Part shown: positions 27,601 to 40,270 of the stretch, piece after piece
Numbering within the stretch: the stretch's first letter is position 1
How the letters are laid out: every line of letters starts with the position of its first letter
DNA from: Datnioides undecimradiatus
Lineage: Eukaryota > Chordata > Actinopteri > Lobotiformes > Datnioididae
DNA length: 64,000 nucleotides
Direction: 5' to 3'
Assembly (NCBI GenBank): GCA_008933995.1
Contig: WARS01000044.1
Coordinates: 2,934,866-2,998,865, forward strand
Translations under genes and position numbers: made by a program
The notes under the pieces: generated by a model
Told to the model about the DNA's origin: nothing
The model's database searches: none
The model's input: only the letters and a program-made list of their open reading frames with translations

Positions 27601-27714
27601 TTTATATAAAGCCCATTATTTTCCCTTAACATAATATCATATTTGGATTTAGGAACAGTCTTAGTCTTTTGAGGGCTCGTTATGGAAGCCAGCTGCCTTA
27701 TTCTTGGTAGAAAG
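24681..27714. other. Intergenic, no gene recognised
   Basis: Includes an A/G-rich stretch at about 25815-26000 that gives a spurious Lys/Arg-rich frame, and a possible CNE-like piece at about 27530-27680. Nothing else. Confidence 0.5.
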
Positions 27715-27985
27715 TCAATTAAATGGATAGTCGTGTTTTTTTTAAGTGGGGTTGTATGAGGTACTCGCCCACGGTCAGTATATTACCTGCAGCAGATGGC
27801 GGTCGGCACGCCTTCAGTTTGGAGAAGCAGCAGGTGAACTGCTGTAGGAAGCAGTGCAATGACACGCTATGAACAGGGTCAGCAGCCAAATGTATTTTAG
27901 CCACCTTAAAAAATTGATATCAGTTAAAGTGTATGCAATATTTAGAATATTTTCACTGCTGGACAAATTGTCAGTTTGCATCTTG
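27715..27985 (+). repeat. Dispersed teleost repeat copy
   Basis: The stretch containing gaggtactcgcccac, atggcggtcggcacgcc, cagtttggagaagcag and tattttagccacc matches, from memory, a repeat seen at very many loci in percomorph genomes. The tail (gatatcagttaaagtgta...atattttcactgctgg) also fits. The family name is not recalled, and the copy is diverged. Confidence 0.55.
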
Positions 27986-28139
27986 TGGTTTAACAGCTGA
28001 ATAGTAGCAACAAAACATTCAATATGTGATCTTGCATATATGAGTTTGACCAATACGTCTGTGGCAGTAGACAGGTTGAAGGCGCCTGAAGTGTGGATGA
28101 ACACTGTGGACACAAATACAGCATCAGCTCAATGGCCAC

Positions 28140-28143
28140 GGTG

Positions 28144-28176
<33 letters not shown>

Positions 28177-28180
28177 GTGT
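28140..28180. repeat. (TG)n microsatellite
   Basis: TG repeat with one C and one A interruption; a CA-rich run of opposite phase lies at 28268-28305. Confidence 0.93.
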
Positions 28181-28689
28181 AAATAATGGGAAGGCCACAG
28201 GTGTGTGTTCTATAATCCCATCATTAAAAACAGGTCTGCTACAGATAGGTGTCACATACGCATTCAAACACACACAGATACACACAGACACACTCACACA
28301 CACACCATGCTCTGTGATGTGTATTAAATTTAATGACACATACCCAATGTGGTGTTAGAGTTGTCCTTCAGAAAGGTATTGGTATTAGGCCTGCCTGTGT
28401 AAATGCCACTTTAGCCCCAAGGCTTGTCAGCTCGCTGTCTCTCTCTCCCTCTCTCTCATTCACTCACTCAAAAGGTGTGTGCGTTGGTGTGTGTGTTTTT
28501 AGGGGAGGATATTTAGAAGTCAAATGCAAATATCACAGGAAGTTTTTTCTCCTTTGCAGAGCAGACACCTGTGTAAACTGCCATGTCACTCGGTGTGCCG
28601 CTGTGTGTGCCGACAGCCCAGACAGCCGCCTGTCAGGTGATGTTGATTCTGTGATAACTTCAAGCTTTTTGTACACAATGACTTCAAGG

Positions 28690-28880
28690 CACATCTTGAT
28701 GATATAAGCAGCTTTGTAGGGTTTAGCTCCAAGTGTCCCATGAGTGATATTTTTGAATTTATAATCTCTGAAGGGTGACAATAAACTCTTAATGCCGTAA
28801 TAATAGTTTGACTTCACTGGAGCTGGTATCATGGGGTTTTTTTCACTGCTGAAAAAGTAAAAGCGACACAAAAGGGCCCA
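28690..28880. promoter_or_regulatory. CNE-like block
   Basis: Unique AT-moderate block (tgatgatataagcagc, ccgtaataatag) between repeats. Judged by texture only. Confidence 0.23.
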
Positions 28881-29199
28881 GAAATCAACATTACAAGGCC
28901 TCACAGTGTACTAAATGTAGAGCAATGCTGGCAGCTCTGTGCACTATAAAGACTAAATCAACTGGACTTGAATAGTCTAGTGTTAGGAACAATACTGAGT
29001 ATTGCTTTGAAATGGCAGAAAAAATAATTACGGGAAATTTTAAGTCAGCCTTTTTAAAAAAAAAAAAAATCAAGGCTATTTATCTTTTCAGACAGACAGT
29101 AAAGCTTATTTTCACTTTTCATCAGCCATGTGGAGTTGACCACTGGACTGTTTGTGACCAGCTCTTTATCTTATTACCTCCATGTTTAACATGGTCTCC

Positions 29200-29275
29200 A
29201 TCTTAGTTTAGCATGTAAACTGACAACTGTTGCTAAATAGCATTAAGTGTGAAGTAATGCTGGCCTGATTATTGA
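29200..29275 (+). repeat. Fragment of a dispersed teleost repeat
   Basis: The segment agtttagcatgtaaac...gctaaatagcattaa...gaagtaatgctgg resembles, with many substitutions, a common fish repeat rich in gctaac/gctaat words. Short and decayed. Confidence 0.35.
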
Positions 29276-30699
29276 GCTAGCTGCAATGTTGTGGAATAAC
29301 AAAAGGCAACTTCAAAAGAGGAAAGTCCACCAAAGGAAGACAGTAGATGATGGACTGACTGTAGAGCCACAACGCTATGGTGATGTAACTTGGTTTTTCC
29401 GCCAACATCTAATCATAAATTGCACAGGCCTATTTAAAATACAAAATCTATTCACAAATTGTACTGATAGCACAGATTTAATATATAAAATATACAGTAT
29501 ATCCAAATATGAGGGCGGGATAAAACATAAAGCCATATAAAACCTTATTCAGGCAAAATAAATCCAGCATCTGGCTGACATGAAAACATCCTTTAACAAT
29601 GACCACTGCCCCTGGTCTCATTACCCTTTGACAGAGGATTTTCTGGCGCCAAGTATCTAGAATGACAGAGGTGCACAGATGAAAACAAAATAAATGAAAC
29701 TAGAGAAAAGTTCTCTCTGAATGGCACTCTTTCTTCCTCTGAATCCCTCTGACTGAATGATATCTGCCTTGACCTGTAGTGACCTCTGGCTTGAGGGGAC
29801 AAGAAAGAGAGAGAGTGGACAGTGGTGAGCAAATAGAGAGGGCAGTGTGTGCATTTGTGAGACACAGAAAAAGAAGAGGAAAAGAAAGAAAGAAGAAAGA
29901 AAGAGCATGTGTGTGGGTGCATGATCTCCGTTTGCCCCCGGGGTTTAAGTCCCGTGGCTCTGACTCTTCTAAGTCAAAGACGGTGCACAACCATGATTCT
30001 TGAAAGACCCTCTAACCACCTTGAAAACTGCTCCAAGGAGCTTCTCCGGCTTTCCATTGCTCCATCTAAAAGAGCCCACAGTCTGTGAGGAGATTCTCAC
30101 TCAGGTAAAGGAAAGAAAGAAAATACAAAAACCAAAATGTACCAGTACTCACAGACACACACACATACGTATACAGCTTCTGTGCACATGGTCCCTTGAA
30201 TACTTGAGACTGTGTTCTGGCTCGTTACCCCGTGTCATGTGATATCTGTTCGGGTATGTTCCACTCACAAAGAGGGAGCAAGTGAACAAGATGAAGAGGT
30301 GAACAGAAAGATTGATTGCCACCATCTTTTTGGACCATGTATCATCTGCCATTGTTGGTGTTGCCAAAACACAGTGACTGCTGCTCCAGCCCGTTAAAAT
30401 GTCACTGCTAATGATGTGGGTTACGCTGCTAATGTAACTAATGTGTTGCTCCTATGGGGTTTGTTATCCTGCCCAGGTCAACCTCGAGTCTGTGAAATGT
30501 GAAGATGAAAGAATGGTTTATTGTTCAGCATCTGCTGTCCAGGCTACAGGTTTCTACTTATTGATAAAAGTAGTGCATTTTTTTACTGAGTGTATGTTTA
30601 ATGCTGCACTTATCAATTTGTTTATGTTAATAATCAATCAAAAGGCTAAAGGTAAGAAGAATCATGTCTAGAGAAAAACAAAAAATCTCACCCCACCTT
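29276..30699. other. Intergenic, no gene recognised
   Basis: Contains an AAAG-type purine run (29870-29905). Overlapping frames on both strands around 29590-30000 are low complexity. The part after 30340 may belong to the following repeat. Confidence 0.45.
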
Positions 30700-31010
30700 C
30701 TCTGCAGCTCTACAAAACTTTTAAGCCTCCATCAGATCATTGTTTTGGTTTTATGGCCCACAACTACATTGTTTGAATTCAGTCTCACTTCTCTCATCAA
30801 GCTCATTTCCAGCTGCATCAGGCAGCTGTTTCCAGAGAAAAAAGCTCTGATACACCAACTGTGTGAGACCTGCTCAGCACTGCTGGTGAACCTAATGGAG
30901 CAGTTTGCAGCTAAATAGCCAGATAGTTCCCTCAGGAGCTGGTGGAGACCAAAACTGAGGATAAAGACAGTGAAAATTGGAGTTACATTCCTCAAGCAGC
31001 TAACACATTA
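30700..31010 (+). repeat. Dispersed teleost repeat copy
   Basis: The stretch with ctctgatacaccaactgtg, agctaaatagccagata and ccctcaggagctggtggaga matches, from memory, a repeat found widely in percomorph fish, often close to coding-like frames. It is not a cellular gene; the family name is not recalled. Confidence 0.45.
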
Positions 31011-32469
31011 GCCATGTCAACTCTGTTGGGTGACAGTATGTTAATATTGTGTTTACAGCTTATTCTGCTGCTTGTAGTTAGTTAAAATATTTGATCACTC
31101 CTGCTTGTACAACGACTCAAACAGACAATGTTAAAATAGGCAAATAATAAGCTCCTATGAAAATGTTATGGAAACAATAAAATTTAGTTGTTTTAAATTA
31201 CAAAACAAGTAAGGCAACACCTGTATGACCTTTATTTAAAACTGGGTTGTGATGGAGAGCCTGATGGTTGAGAAACAATCAAGCGGGTTGATATGCTGCT
31301 TGAAGGCACTCATCAGTGCTTGCCTACTCTCTGGAACAGTGATCCACAGAGAAAAGGGAGGAGCTGAGATCTCCTTACTGATTCCAGTAAAACACACAAG
31401 AAACTAAAAGAACCAGGAGGCAACCTGTATGTGTTATTCCCTCAGGTAATCCCACGCTCACTGGTGCATGGCCAAGCCAACTTTTGTGAGGAACACATCA
31501 ACAGTGCTGTTTCTATGAGGTTTCTCTTTACTCACTGGGTCTCACGTTGTCGTTGTATCCCAGGCTTCAGACAATTAAAAGACCCTCAGACCTGACATTG
31601 TAAGCCTAGAGTTGCTTTGTTTTTTGCTTATTTAAAATATAGTTGTCTCCACTGGAAAGGTACACTGATCTAAACAGGCAAGCCATAGCCAAGTTTGCCA
31701 TCTGCCACTGAGCATTACTCGCTGGAATTTAGCTCCGAAATCTCTGGTGCATACTGCAGCATTTGTTGGCATGATGAATCACACTTGAAAGGCAAAACAA
31801 ATGGATGCCCAAAACAATCAGCCTTAGAGAATCCAACAAAAGTACCCCATACTTATTAGCTTAATGTGCTAACGGAGTCCTCGGTGCTCTGCTTTTCCAT
31901 TTAACTGATGTGTGCGTGAGCTATGATTCTCAGGTGAGTCAGTCTCAAGTGGGTCCAACTCGGATGGTTTACTCAGGGTGCTGAGTCTCTTGGGAACTGA
32001 GGGATAGGATGTCAGCTGCTGCTTCCTGCTTTAGCCAGTAACAGGAACTGGCTGTGTTCCAGCGTGTTTCTGTGTGTGTGTGTGCTGTCAGACAGAGCAC
32101 TGGGCAACAAGCCCAGGTACAGCAGAGCCCAGGTGTTCCTCTATGAAGAACACAATGAGCGTGTGCAAACATGGAGGGACAGACAGGCAAATGGAGAGGG
32201 ATTGGTATCAGAGAGCACACCTGTTGAGCACCTGCCCTATCCACTCATGACACACTGATTATGGATGCAGCAGTTGTAAACACACACACACGAAAAGCTG
32301 AAAAACTTGCACACACACACACATTTCCCCAATTCACAAACATTGTACTGCCGTAGAGACGCATCAGTGACGTCTTTAGTGTCAGTCAGTAACAATAAGT
32401 CGTAGTTTTCTCTCTCAGTCTTTGCAACTTTTCTGTCACTTTCTCCCTGCCCTCCCTGCCCGTCTCTGC
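31011..32469. other. Intergenic, no feature recognised
   Basis: Unique sequence without recognisable genes. Short CA runs follow at 32280-32320. Confidence 0.5.
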
Positions 32470-32665
32470 TCTCCTGCTGGGTTCTTTGGTCTCTGTGTCA
32501 TTAGGCAGCGCATCAGGGATTAAGACGGCGATGGGAGGATGTGATTCGCAGCAGAATCCACTAAGTCTGGCATTACCACACACCTCACAAAGCACAGGGG
32601 AGTTTCTAATCCACCACACAGCGCAAGCCTGCTAATGCATTCATATCAGACACACAGGCAACAGA
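32470..32665. promoter_or_regulatory. CNE-like block
   Basis: Non-repetitive block with CpG (aagacggcgatggg) and tctaatcc, ctaatgcattc cores. Texture only. Confidence 0.27.
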
Positions 32666-33218
32666 GGTCGGGGGAGAATTAAACACCAAAGTATTACTGT
32701 CAGGTTCAGCGTTTGTTTGTTTTTCATGCATTTTGGTATTACATTACATGGCTAGGAGGACCGCTTGTAAGACAGAGACCTGCATAAAAACAATGCACAA
32801 CTTACAACCACATATTTGTACAACAAAGAAATATATTAACCACAGCATAAAGATAAATATAGTAATTAAAAATTATTTAAAACCATGCCACTCAGAGAGA
32901 AAGAGAAATTTCAGCTTTGATGTCTTCTGTCATTATGGCCCTCTGACTCTGGATGTATGCACCAAAGTCCCTTACATGATATAAATCTACATATTTTAAT
33001 TTTTAAGCAGAGCTGCAGAAGCAGTGAGAGAAATGCAGCAAAGCAGCAAATCAATGAGAGGGGAAGGAAGAAACGGGGAAGGTGGTGAGAAAGAGAGAGA
33101 GAGGGTGGAGACATTATGTGTGAGACCAGCAGTAGTACTTTGTGACATGCATCATCAGTCCTGTCTTCTCACCATATCTCCCTAATGGGAGCACAGTAGT
33201 GTGTTTGTGTGCACAAAT

Positions 33219-33291
33219 GTGTGTGTGTGTGTGTGTGTGTGTGTATGAGAGAGAGAGGGGACCGATGAGTCTTCCTGTCAGAGATTCTTGT

Positions 33292-33329
<38 letters not shown>
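33219..33329. repeat. Compound microsatellite: (TG)n, (GA)n, spacer, (TG)n
   Basis: (TG)13 at 33219-33244 runs into a GA tract (33247-33258); after about 35 unique bases a second TG array of about 17 units lies at 33295-33329. Confidence 0.95.
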
Positions 33330-33330
<1 letters not shown>

Positions 33331-33869
33331 TAGAGATAGGGACTAAATGAGCTCCTGGCGGGACTGACCCTCCTCACTTCTCACCGGTCCGTCAGAGAGA
33401 CTGAGCGCTCCACTGGAGCATGGCCACAGGCACGCTGCTGAATACTGAAAACACACACGCACTCACATGCGAACACACTCAGGAGAAAGGCAGCTGCAGG
33501 CTGCTCACATACACACAAGTGCAAACACACAAAAAATGGCACCAAAACAGAGGCAAACGCCATCTTAGAAACGAAACAGAAAATTCACCGAGGTCAACGT
33601 GCATTTCTGTTCACATGACGTCATGGTGCGAACTGAAAATGTGACAAAGTGCATGTGTTTGTTTATGTCTAAAGCAAATACCATGAGAGCCAACCCTAGC
33701 ATGCTCACAAGCAGTCATAATTATGATTCATGCCATGCATGTATGAGAGCGTTTCCTCCTGCCTAAAGTGTGGGAAAATGAAGCAACATTGCATATTGTA
33801 CGTAGGTGTGTGTCTGTGTGTGTGTTGTTGTTGCATATGTAAGTTTTGGGCTAAGTATAATTACTCTTG

Positions 33870-34130
33870 GTGACATACCCCAGATGACTAATGAGCAGGA
33901 TTTGGGCGCGTGGCGTCTAGCTCATTTGTCACAGGATGGTAGGTAAAGCTTCAGCGCCTGAGCCATTCAGGTCGCGTTAAATGCTCACACAGTGCTGCCT
34001 GATTAATTCCATGTGTTTGACTTGCAACGCACAGATGTCAGTCACCTCTGTGTCGCTCGACGTGCCCTGACGTCACACTCCATCTTTTTGTCAGTCCCGA
34101 GGATTGAGTCTGCTGTGTGTATTTTGAGCC
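33870..34130. promoter_or_regulatory. CNE-like block with a full palindromic CRE
   Basis: CpG-bearing unique block (gggcgcgtggcg, gtcgctcgacgtg) with homeodomain-type gattaattcc and a perfect CRE palindrome TGACGTCA at 34068-34075. Lies about 2.6 kb beyond the triqk stop codon. Candidate regulatory element; conservation not measured. Confidence 0.33.
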
Positions 34131-36688
34131 TAATCTCCAATCCACTGCCGATTCTCACTGGGGGACTCCTGTGTCAATATGCTCACAGTTAACACTTGTT
34201 GACACACAAGCAGCCTCGCTCTTATTAAAGAAAGGCCATGACATGACATGTAGGCCAATGAGCACATTACTGTAGTCAATACAATTTAATAACCCATTAC
34301 TGACAGAACACTGTTGTTTATAGCTCGGCATTGAAGCAATCTCCAAGAAATAATGGCAAGCTTATACCCCATAAAAGTAAATCGACACTGGGTTTTTTTA
34401 TTCATTAACTTTTAAGACTCAAAGTAACGACTTCACCTGCATTTAACCACTAAATATGAACCTGCAGGGATAAAGGAGTATAAATCATTGGTGGCAGTTA
34501 AGATAATGTCAAGGTGTTATTTCAAGTGTGCACTGCCTGATCAGCTGCTATTGTGTTACATGCAAACCTTATCTAATATTATTTAACACTAGCAGTAACA
34601 GAAATAACTTCGCCACGTAAATGAGCTTAGGTATGTTCAAGCATTCAAAGGACCTCAGACAGCAGCCTGTTCAGGCTGTCCCCTCCTCTATGTGCTTTTA
34701 AGGTTGAGTTTTAAGAGTTAAAAACCCAGTGTATAAGTGTATAGAACAATTTACCAATTATTTACCATAATTTCATGTAGCCAGAAGCTGAACACACAAG
34801 ATCTAAAAACATTCATTCACAAAAATGTACTGAAAGTTCCTTTAAACTCCTGTAACAGTATGCATTATTTATTATTTCCTTACAAATACATACATGGTTT
34901 TATAATCAATTCAAAAAAAGAAATACAAAAAATAATTTGCAAATATATCACACTGTACTATATCCTGTAGTATCCCGTAACTGCATCACAATGACCAAGC
35001 AAACAATATAATGTTACTATTCCATACAAGCTGTTTCTATAACACTAACCATCTTAGGATTATGAAAAATAGCTTGCGTGTCATCTTGGCAAACATGGGT
35101 CTGACTATATGGGCTGTGCTGCCTGATCCTTTTCCATTGTGCTGATGTCAGAGCTCATGTAGTTGGTAATGGTGACCTTTTAGATAACAAGTGTCATGTA
35201 TGAGGGTCTTTTAGGTTGGGCTGTCTATTGTTACGCACGCGAGTGACTCAAAGTGGTGGAGGAAAAGTAGGGGGGGTTGGGATGCGCCAAGGCCAGATAA
35301 AAGGGTGCATGCTTATCAAAATGGTTTCTGGGTTTTGTGGTCTTTTTACTAGAGGTCAGGAGGTCATGGGAGAAAAGTGGAAAAAATTATAGGCAGAAAC
35401 TGAAACCTAAAAATCTGTCTCACATTTCGAGAATCAAGTCACAGTCGCACACAGACACAAGGCTTGTTTTAAAAAAGAGACCCTGAAGGAAAAAAACACA
35501 TTAAGAATAAAACACATGACAAGGCCTATCGTGTGTATGGTATTGTCCTTTTCAGCAGTGCACTAATGTGAAAGAGTGATCCAAATCGATGCATCAATTG
35601 CCTTTTAGGCCACAGCGCTGGTATTGCGAGTTATAGTTGAGGTGTGCTGAGAAAAAAGCAGAAGAGAAAGTGATAAAAATGGAAAAAAATTGCAATTTTA
35701 AACAAAAACAAAGCCCTTGACTCACAATACATACATCGTCCAAGAAGGAAGATTATCAAGGTGCTCCTGATGAGAAACATATAGGCTCACACCTGTTCAG
35801 TCATCACTTGCCTCTAATTTCTATTCAAATGAAAGCACAGGATCATATTTGTAATGCTAATCCTGTGAATATCTGTCTCTGTGCTAGAAGCACAGTATGT
35901 GCGGTGGGTACAATGTGTTGTTCTGTATTCTGCACACATGTTCAATCAGGACGAGGGCTTTGTGGATTCTAATCTCATACTTTGTGATCTCCAGATATCC
36001 GGGAGGAGAGGTTTGTGCACTGGAATGTGAGGCAAGTGTTTGTCTCGATGTGAGGAGAGGTTCAGCGGGAGATTTACATTTTTCTATTAGTGGAGACAAC
36101 AGTGGGAAGTGCCTGCGCAGCATATGATTAACCGAGCTTGGTCTTGGCTTTAGTTTGGAAGACTTGTGTAAAAAGAAGCTCATTTGCTTTACTGAATGTA
36201 GGTTTTTTTTCTTCAACAGAGTGTTTGACAAAAGGTCCTGACTTTTTCAGGGAGCAGGAATCAAAGCCACACTCTCACATCTGAGCTGAGGGAAACAAAA
36301 GAAGACACAAACATTTATGGATGTAGAACCTCAGTACAGTAATGATTGCGGCTTCATCGTGTGTTCCCATGCAGAAAATAGAGGCAAAAGGCATAAAATT
36401 TTATGACTGAATATAAAAATATGCTCATATCAAAAATGGTCTGACGCTCGAGTTATTTGATGGATTGTGTCATTTCTCTTTAAGGGGCAGTTCATCATGA
36501 CTGTATTGACACAAGTGTATAAAAAATGAGAGACTGTCACCAGCCTCAGAGTAAACACAGCACTCTGTGTGGTTTTATGTTTTACTGTAAATGTTAGTCA
36601 TTTGAACATATGTACTCGTTCTTTCTTTCGTCCTTGAGCATAAAGTGTAGAAACAAGAAACATTTGTCAGCACAGAGTCCACCTCTTA
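34131..36688 (-). other. triqk: 3' flank of triqk, containing its 3' UTR (end not resolved)
   Basis: Reading leftwards from the stop codon, no AATAAA occurs on the minus strand until 34873-34868, about 1.8 kb away; another lies in the T-run near 34400. Weaker CATAAA variants occur at 36569-36564, 36405-36400 and 36319-36314. The 3' UTR could therefore be short with a variant signal or long with the canonical one. No other gene is seen here. Confidence 0.4.
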
Positions 36689-36796
36689 TTAATCCACATC
36701 CATGTCCAGGTTGATCTCAGTACTCAGGTTGAGGTAGAAGAAGGCGTAGACACAGAGGACGAAGAAGAGGATGGCTGCGATGACCAGGAACGCATC
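36689..36796 (-). CDS. triqk: triqk exon 4 (last coding exon, membrane segment and stop)
   Basis: The acceptor is ctctttccttctcag, and the exon opens in phase 0 with GAT GCG TTC. It encodes 35 residues and TAA (36691-36689): about 21 hydrophobic residues forming the single membrane span, then a polar and acidic tail (STEINLDMDVD). A longer open frame runs leftwards into the intron on this strand, but it is intron read-through. The transcript continues into a 3' UTR below 36689. Confidence 0.93.
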   Translation of the reverse strand, partial: DAFLVIAAILFFVLCVYAFFYLNLSTEINLDMDVD

Positions 36797-39700
36797 CTGA
36801 GAAGGAAAGAGAGAGAGAACTAAGTAGCTGTGTTCATCTACACACCTATTTATACATCTGTCTGATCCTCTGTCTGTCTTGGTGCACAGGAGCAGCTCCT
36901 CTTTGATGGAATGGCTTTGCATGGCTCTGTAATTATTGTGCTTATTTATCTTATTTATTATGTCTATATTTGCCAACTCCCTTTTGTCTTTATTTTCATC
37001 TACATTCGCTGAATTCCTAATCGACTTCTTGCCAGCCTGACTCTGTGTGTTAGCTTGTTTTGAAGAAGCGAACAAGTAAATATTTAACATTTAAACTGTA
37101 ATTCGTGAATGTGCTTTTAAAGATACATGTAATTAAAGGACTGTCAATCATCACACTTACATTTCAGCCGTTTATGGAAAAATCAGTTTTTATATTTTTT
37201 TTTTATAAGATAAAAAGGAAAATGGTACAAACATTTTCAATATGGAGAGCAGGCCATTAAGTATTTACTGTCCACACAGTGTGGACTCTGTCTAATTGTC
37301 CTGCCTCCTTCCTCCAAACTCTATTGTGTAGTCCACTGCTGTTGAGCTTGTCCATACTGCTTGTTCATCAGAGGGCACATCCTTCTTTCAACTCTAACTT
37401 CGTTTGCAATCAATTAGAGCTGATGACATCAAACAGGCAGGTGTAAGTGAACAAGTTTACATGCACATTGATGATGACATTATTCCAAAGTTGATGCAGG
37501 TCAACAGCATATTCCATTTGGATATTCCTAACTTGGCCTAATTAGAAACTTATTGTATTTCTGATACAGATGTGAACTATAGCGATGACACTTCACAGTT
37601 TGTAGAAATGTTCTACGGACACTTCCTTGAATCAAATCCTAATATCTCATACTCGTGCAGTCAGTTTCCTGTCCATGCAACAACCCAAGAAGTGATCCAC
37701 ACTGAAGAGCACTTTGTGAAAGCTTTGTTTACAGCGCTGGAAAAACAAGCTCGGTGCTGATGGAAGGCCAAACAGACTAACAGATGTGTTTTCAAAATTT
37801 ACCTGCATTTGTGTGGAAATGGTTTCAGACTCTTTAAAAGGAAACCAGATACCCACAGTAGGTGTTCTAACTCTGATGGACCCATTTGCACATTAATGAC
37901 ACAAACACTCAGCTGCTTCGCTGTGGGATATCGTTACCTGATGAAATGAAAGTATGAGTCAGGTGTCAGTGGCGGTAAATATACCGCAGTAAAATGACAT
38001 CATTTATAGCATAAAAAAACTCAATTGTATATATTTATACATCGAGTCAAGGGAAAAACTCAACATGGTGTTAGTTATGTTGCATTAAAGAGCTACAGTA
38101 AATCTCCTGTTCCATGACTAACATTAGGTTCAGCAAAATCAATCAATGTTAAATAAATGATTTATTGTAAAGTTTAGGTTGATGAAAGTGTGACAGCACA
38201 TCATAAACCTCTGGAGAATGAATAATTGATTAGTTTCAGGTTTGGTGCAGAAGGATGAACTGAAACCCTGCTGCAGAGTAAAACTAGAGCCAAAACGTGC
38301 CGTATCATGTTTCAGAGAGCAAGCACTGCAGTGACCGCAGTATTTTAATCTCTTCTATCTGCAGTCACACTTACACTTTTTTTTCTACAGAGAAGTTAAA
38401 CTTTCTTCAACAAAATGACCTATTTTTTTTTTTTTTTTTAAGATTTTCTATTGGTTAATTGTCAAACAAATTGAGGCTTTCCAGAGGAGTGGCATTCAAC
38501 TTGAAAATGGGAATTTGGAGCGCTCGTTCATTATGTGGCGCTCACTCGATTACAATCTTCATCAGCTGGAGTTTCATTAGGGCCACTCAGAGTATTGAAC
38601 AATGCCAGTTATTCTTTATCAAGAGAACTCATTAGCAGCAAACTTTCTAATCAACACTGGAGAGCTTGGAGAGCTTTAAAAGAGAGCTGAGTACAAGTCT
38701 GATTGGGGGTTATTCAAAAAGAAATATTTGATTTGAACATGGAAATTAGTTTTTACATCCAAACCGGGCCACAACAACAAAGGTAACATGAGAAGTGAAT
38801 TCCCAACATATGATCCCACACAAAGTTATTCATAACATGTGATTCCAATGTTTTGCAGATATATTTAATCTTTTTAATTCAACTTATGGACTCTTGAAGA
38901 CATTTGGCGGAAATGCAACGACTATCAGAACCATTTTAACTAAATCAGTTTGTAATGTCCCATTATGCCATGTATTCATGACTGACAAGCTGAGGTGATG
39001 CAAGGTTACAGTGAGAGAAAATAACAAACAGGAAAGCAGCAAACAAGACTAAGCAGAGAGAACGATGACAGATGCAAAAAAAAGAGAAGCAAACAAAAAA
39101 ATATGAGTGACAATTTGAGAAAACATCAGTTCAGTAATTGCCATACATAACACGAACACAAAGAGGACTGCAAATTCAACCCAGAAAGAAAAGACAGAAT
39201 GAAAAACAAGAGTGAGAGCGAGAGAGAAAACAAGTGAGAGATAAGGCTCGGCACAAACGAGGGGTGGTGGGGGGCTAATAATAATTCCTCTCTGACGAAG
39301 GGTGGAGGGATTGGGGGGGTTGACAATTAAAAGGCGTCACAGCAACCACAGCTATCTGTGTACACGTTGTAGTGCCTAGTCATCAGCAGCACTGGTCTTC
39401 ATTAGCCTCAGCCCACATTTATCTACATCCCGGCAGCCTCCAAACAGCTTTAAGTCCTCGCTTAATTGGAAAACTTTTAAATTTCATGCACTTTAGTTTC
39501 ATATATTAACCGCCAGACTCCCACCGCTTGATTTACTTTTCTATTTTGCCTAGGCCTCTGAGAAAAGAGAACTGTTATCAAATCACGGAGGCTTGATTGT
39601 TTTCTGCTTTTTCTTGTATTCTCTCGCAGCTTTGAAAAACACAGAGAGAGAGCGTTTGTAATTCTGCCGACAATATCGCATAGAAATATTTTGTGCTTCT

Positions 39701-40215
39701 GACGCAGGTAAGCGTTCGGTTGAATTGCTGCTGAAACAAAAGCACACACTAAATTGTAATCCAGGTTTTTCTTTTTTTTTCCCTTCCTTTTCTTCAGCTT
39801 TCAGAGGGAAAGTGAACAGCTGGTTACAGTGACTTGTCTATGAAAACAAGCTGGAGGGGTTTTGGTGAAAACACTTGAGTTGTACGAAGCACCTGCACTT
39901 GATTGAGATCATTGTTTTCGAGGAGAGTGGCCCACTGCGTTGACTCTTGCCTTGCCTCACAAACACATTTGTGTGCGCCCACACACACACGCGCACACGC
40001 ACACAGCCTCTCTGCCCACATTCTGATGGAGACCCCTGGATGGGGCCCAAGCACATCATCATCTTCATCATGTGGCTCTCTTAGCACCGGCGGCAGCTGC
40101 AGCACACTCGGCATGCTGGGAGCTGGGTCCCTGTCACCCTGGCGACAAGCCACAGCTCAGCAGACATCCCCTCATCTGGTCCTTTTATTCTCCTCCTGGG
40201 TTTGTTTGCGTGTGT

Positions 40216-40270
<55 letters not shown>

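Noticed and set aside
36797..37090. N-terminal extension of the last triqk exon as one long frame
   Set aside because: It crosses a good acceptor (ctctttccttctcag) and is intron sequence; the real upstream exons lie at 43363 and 51880.
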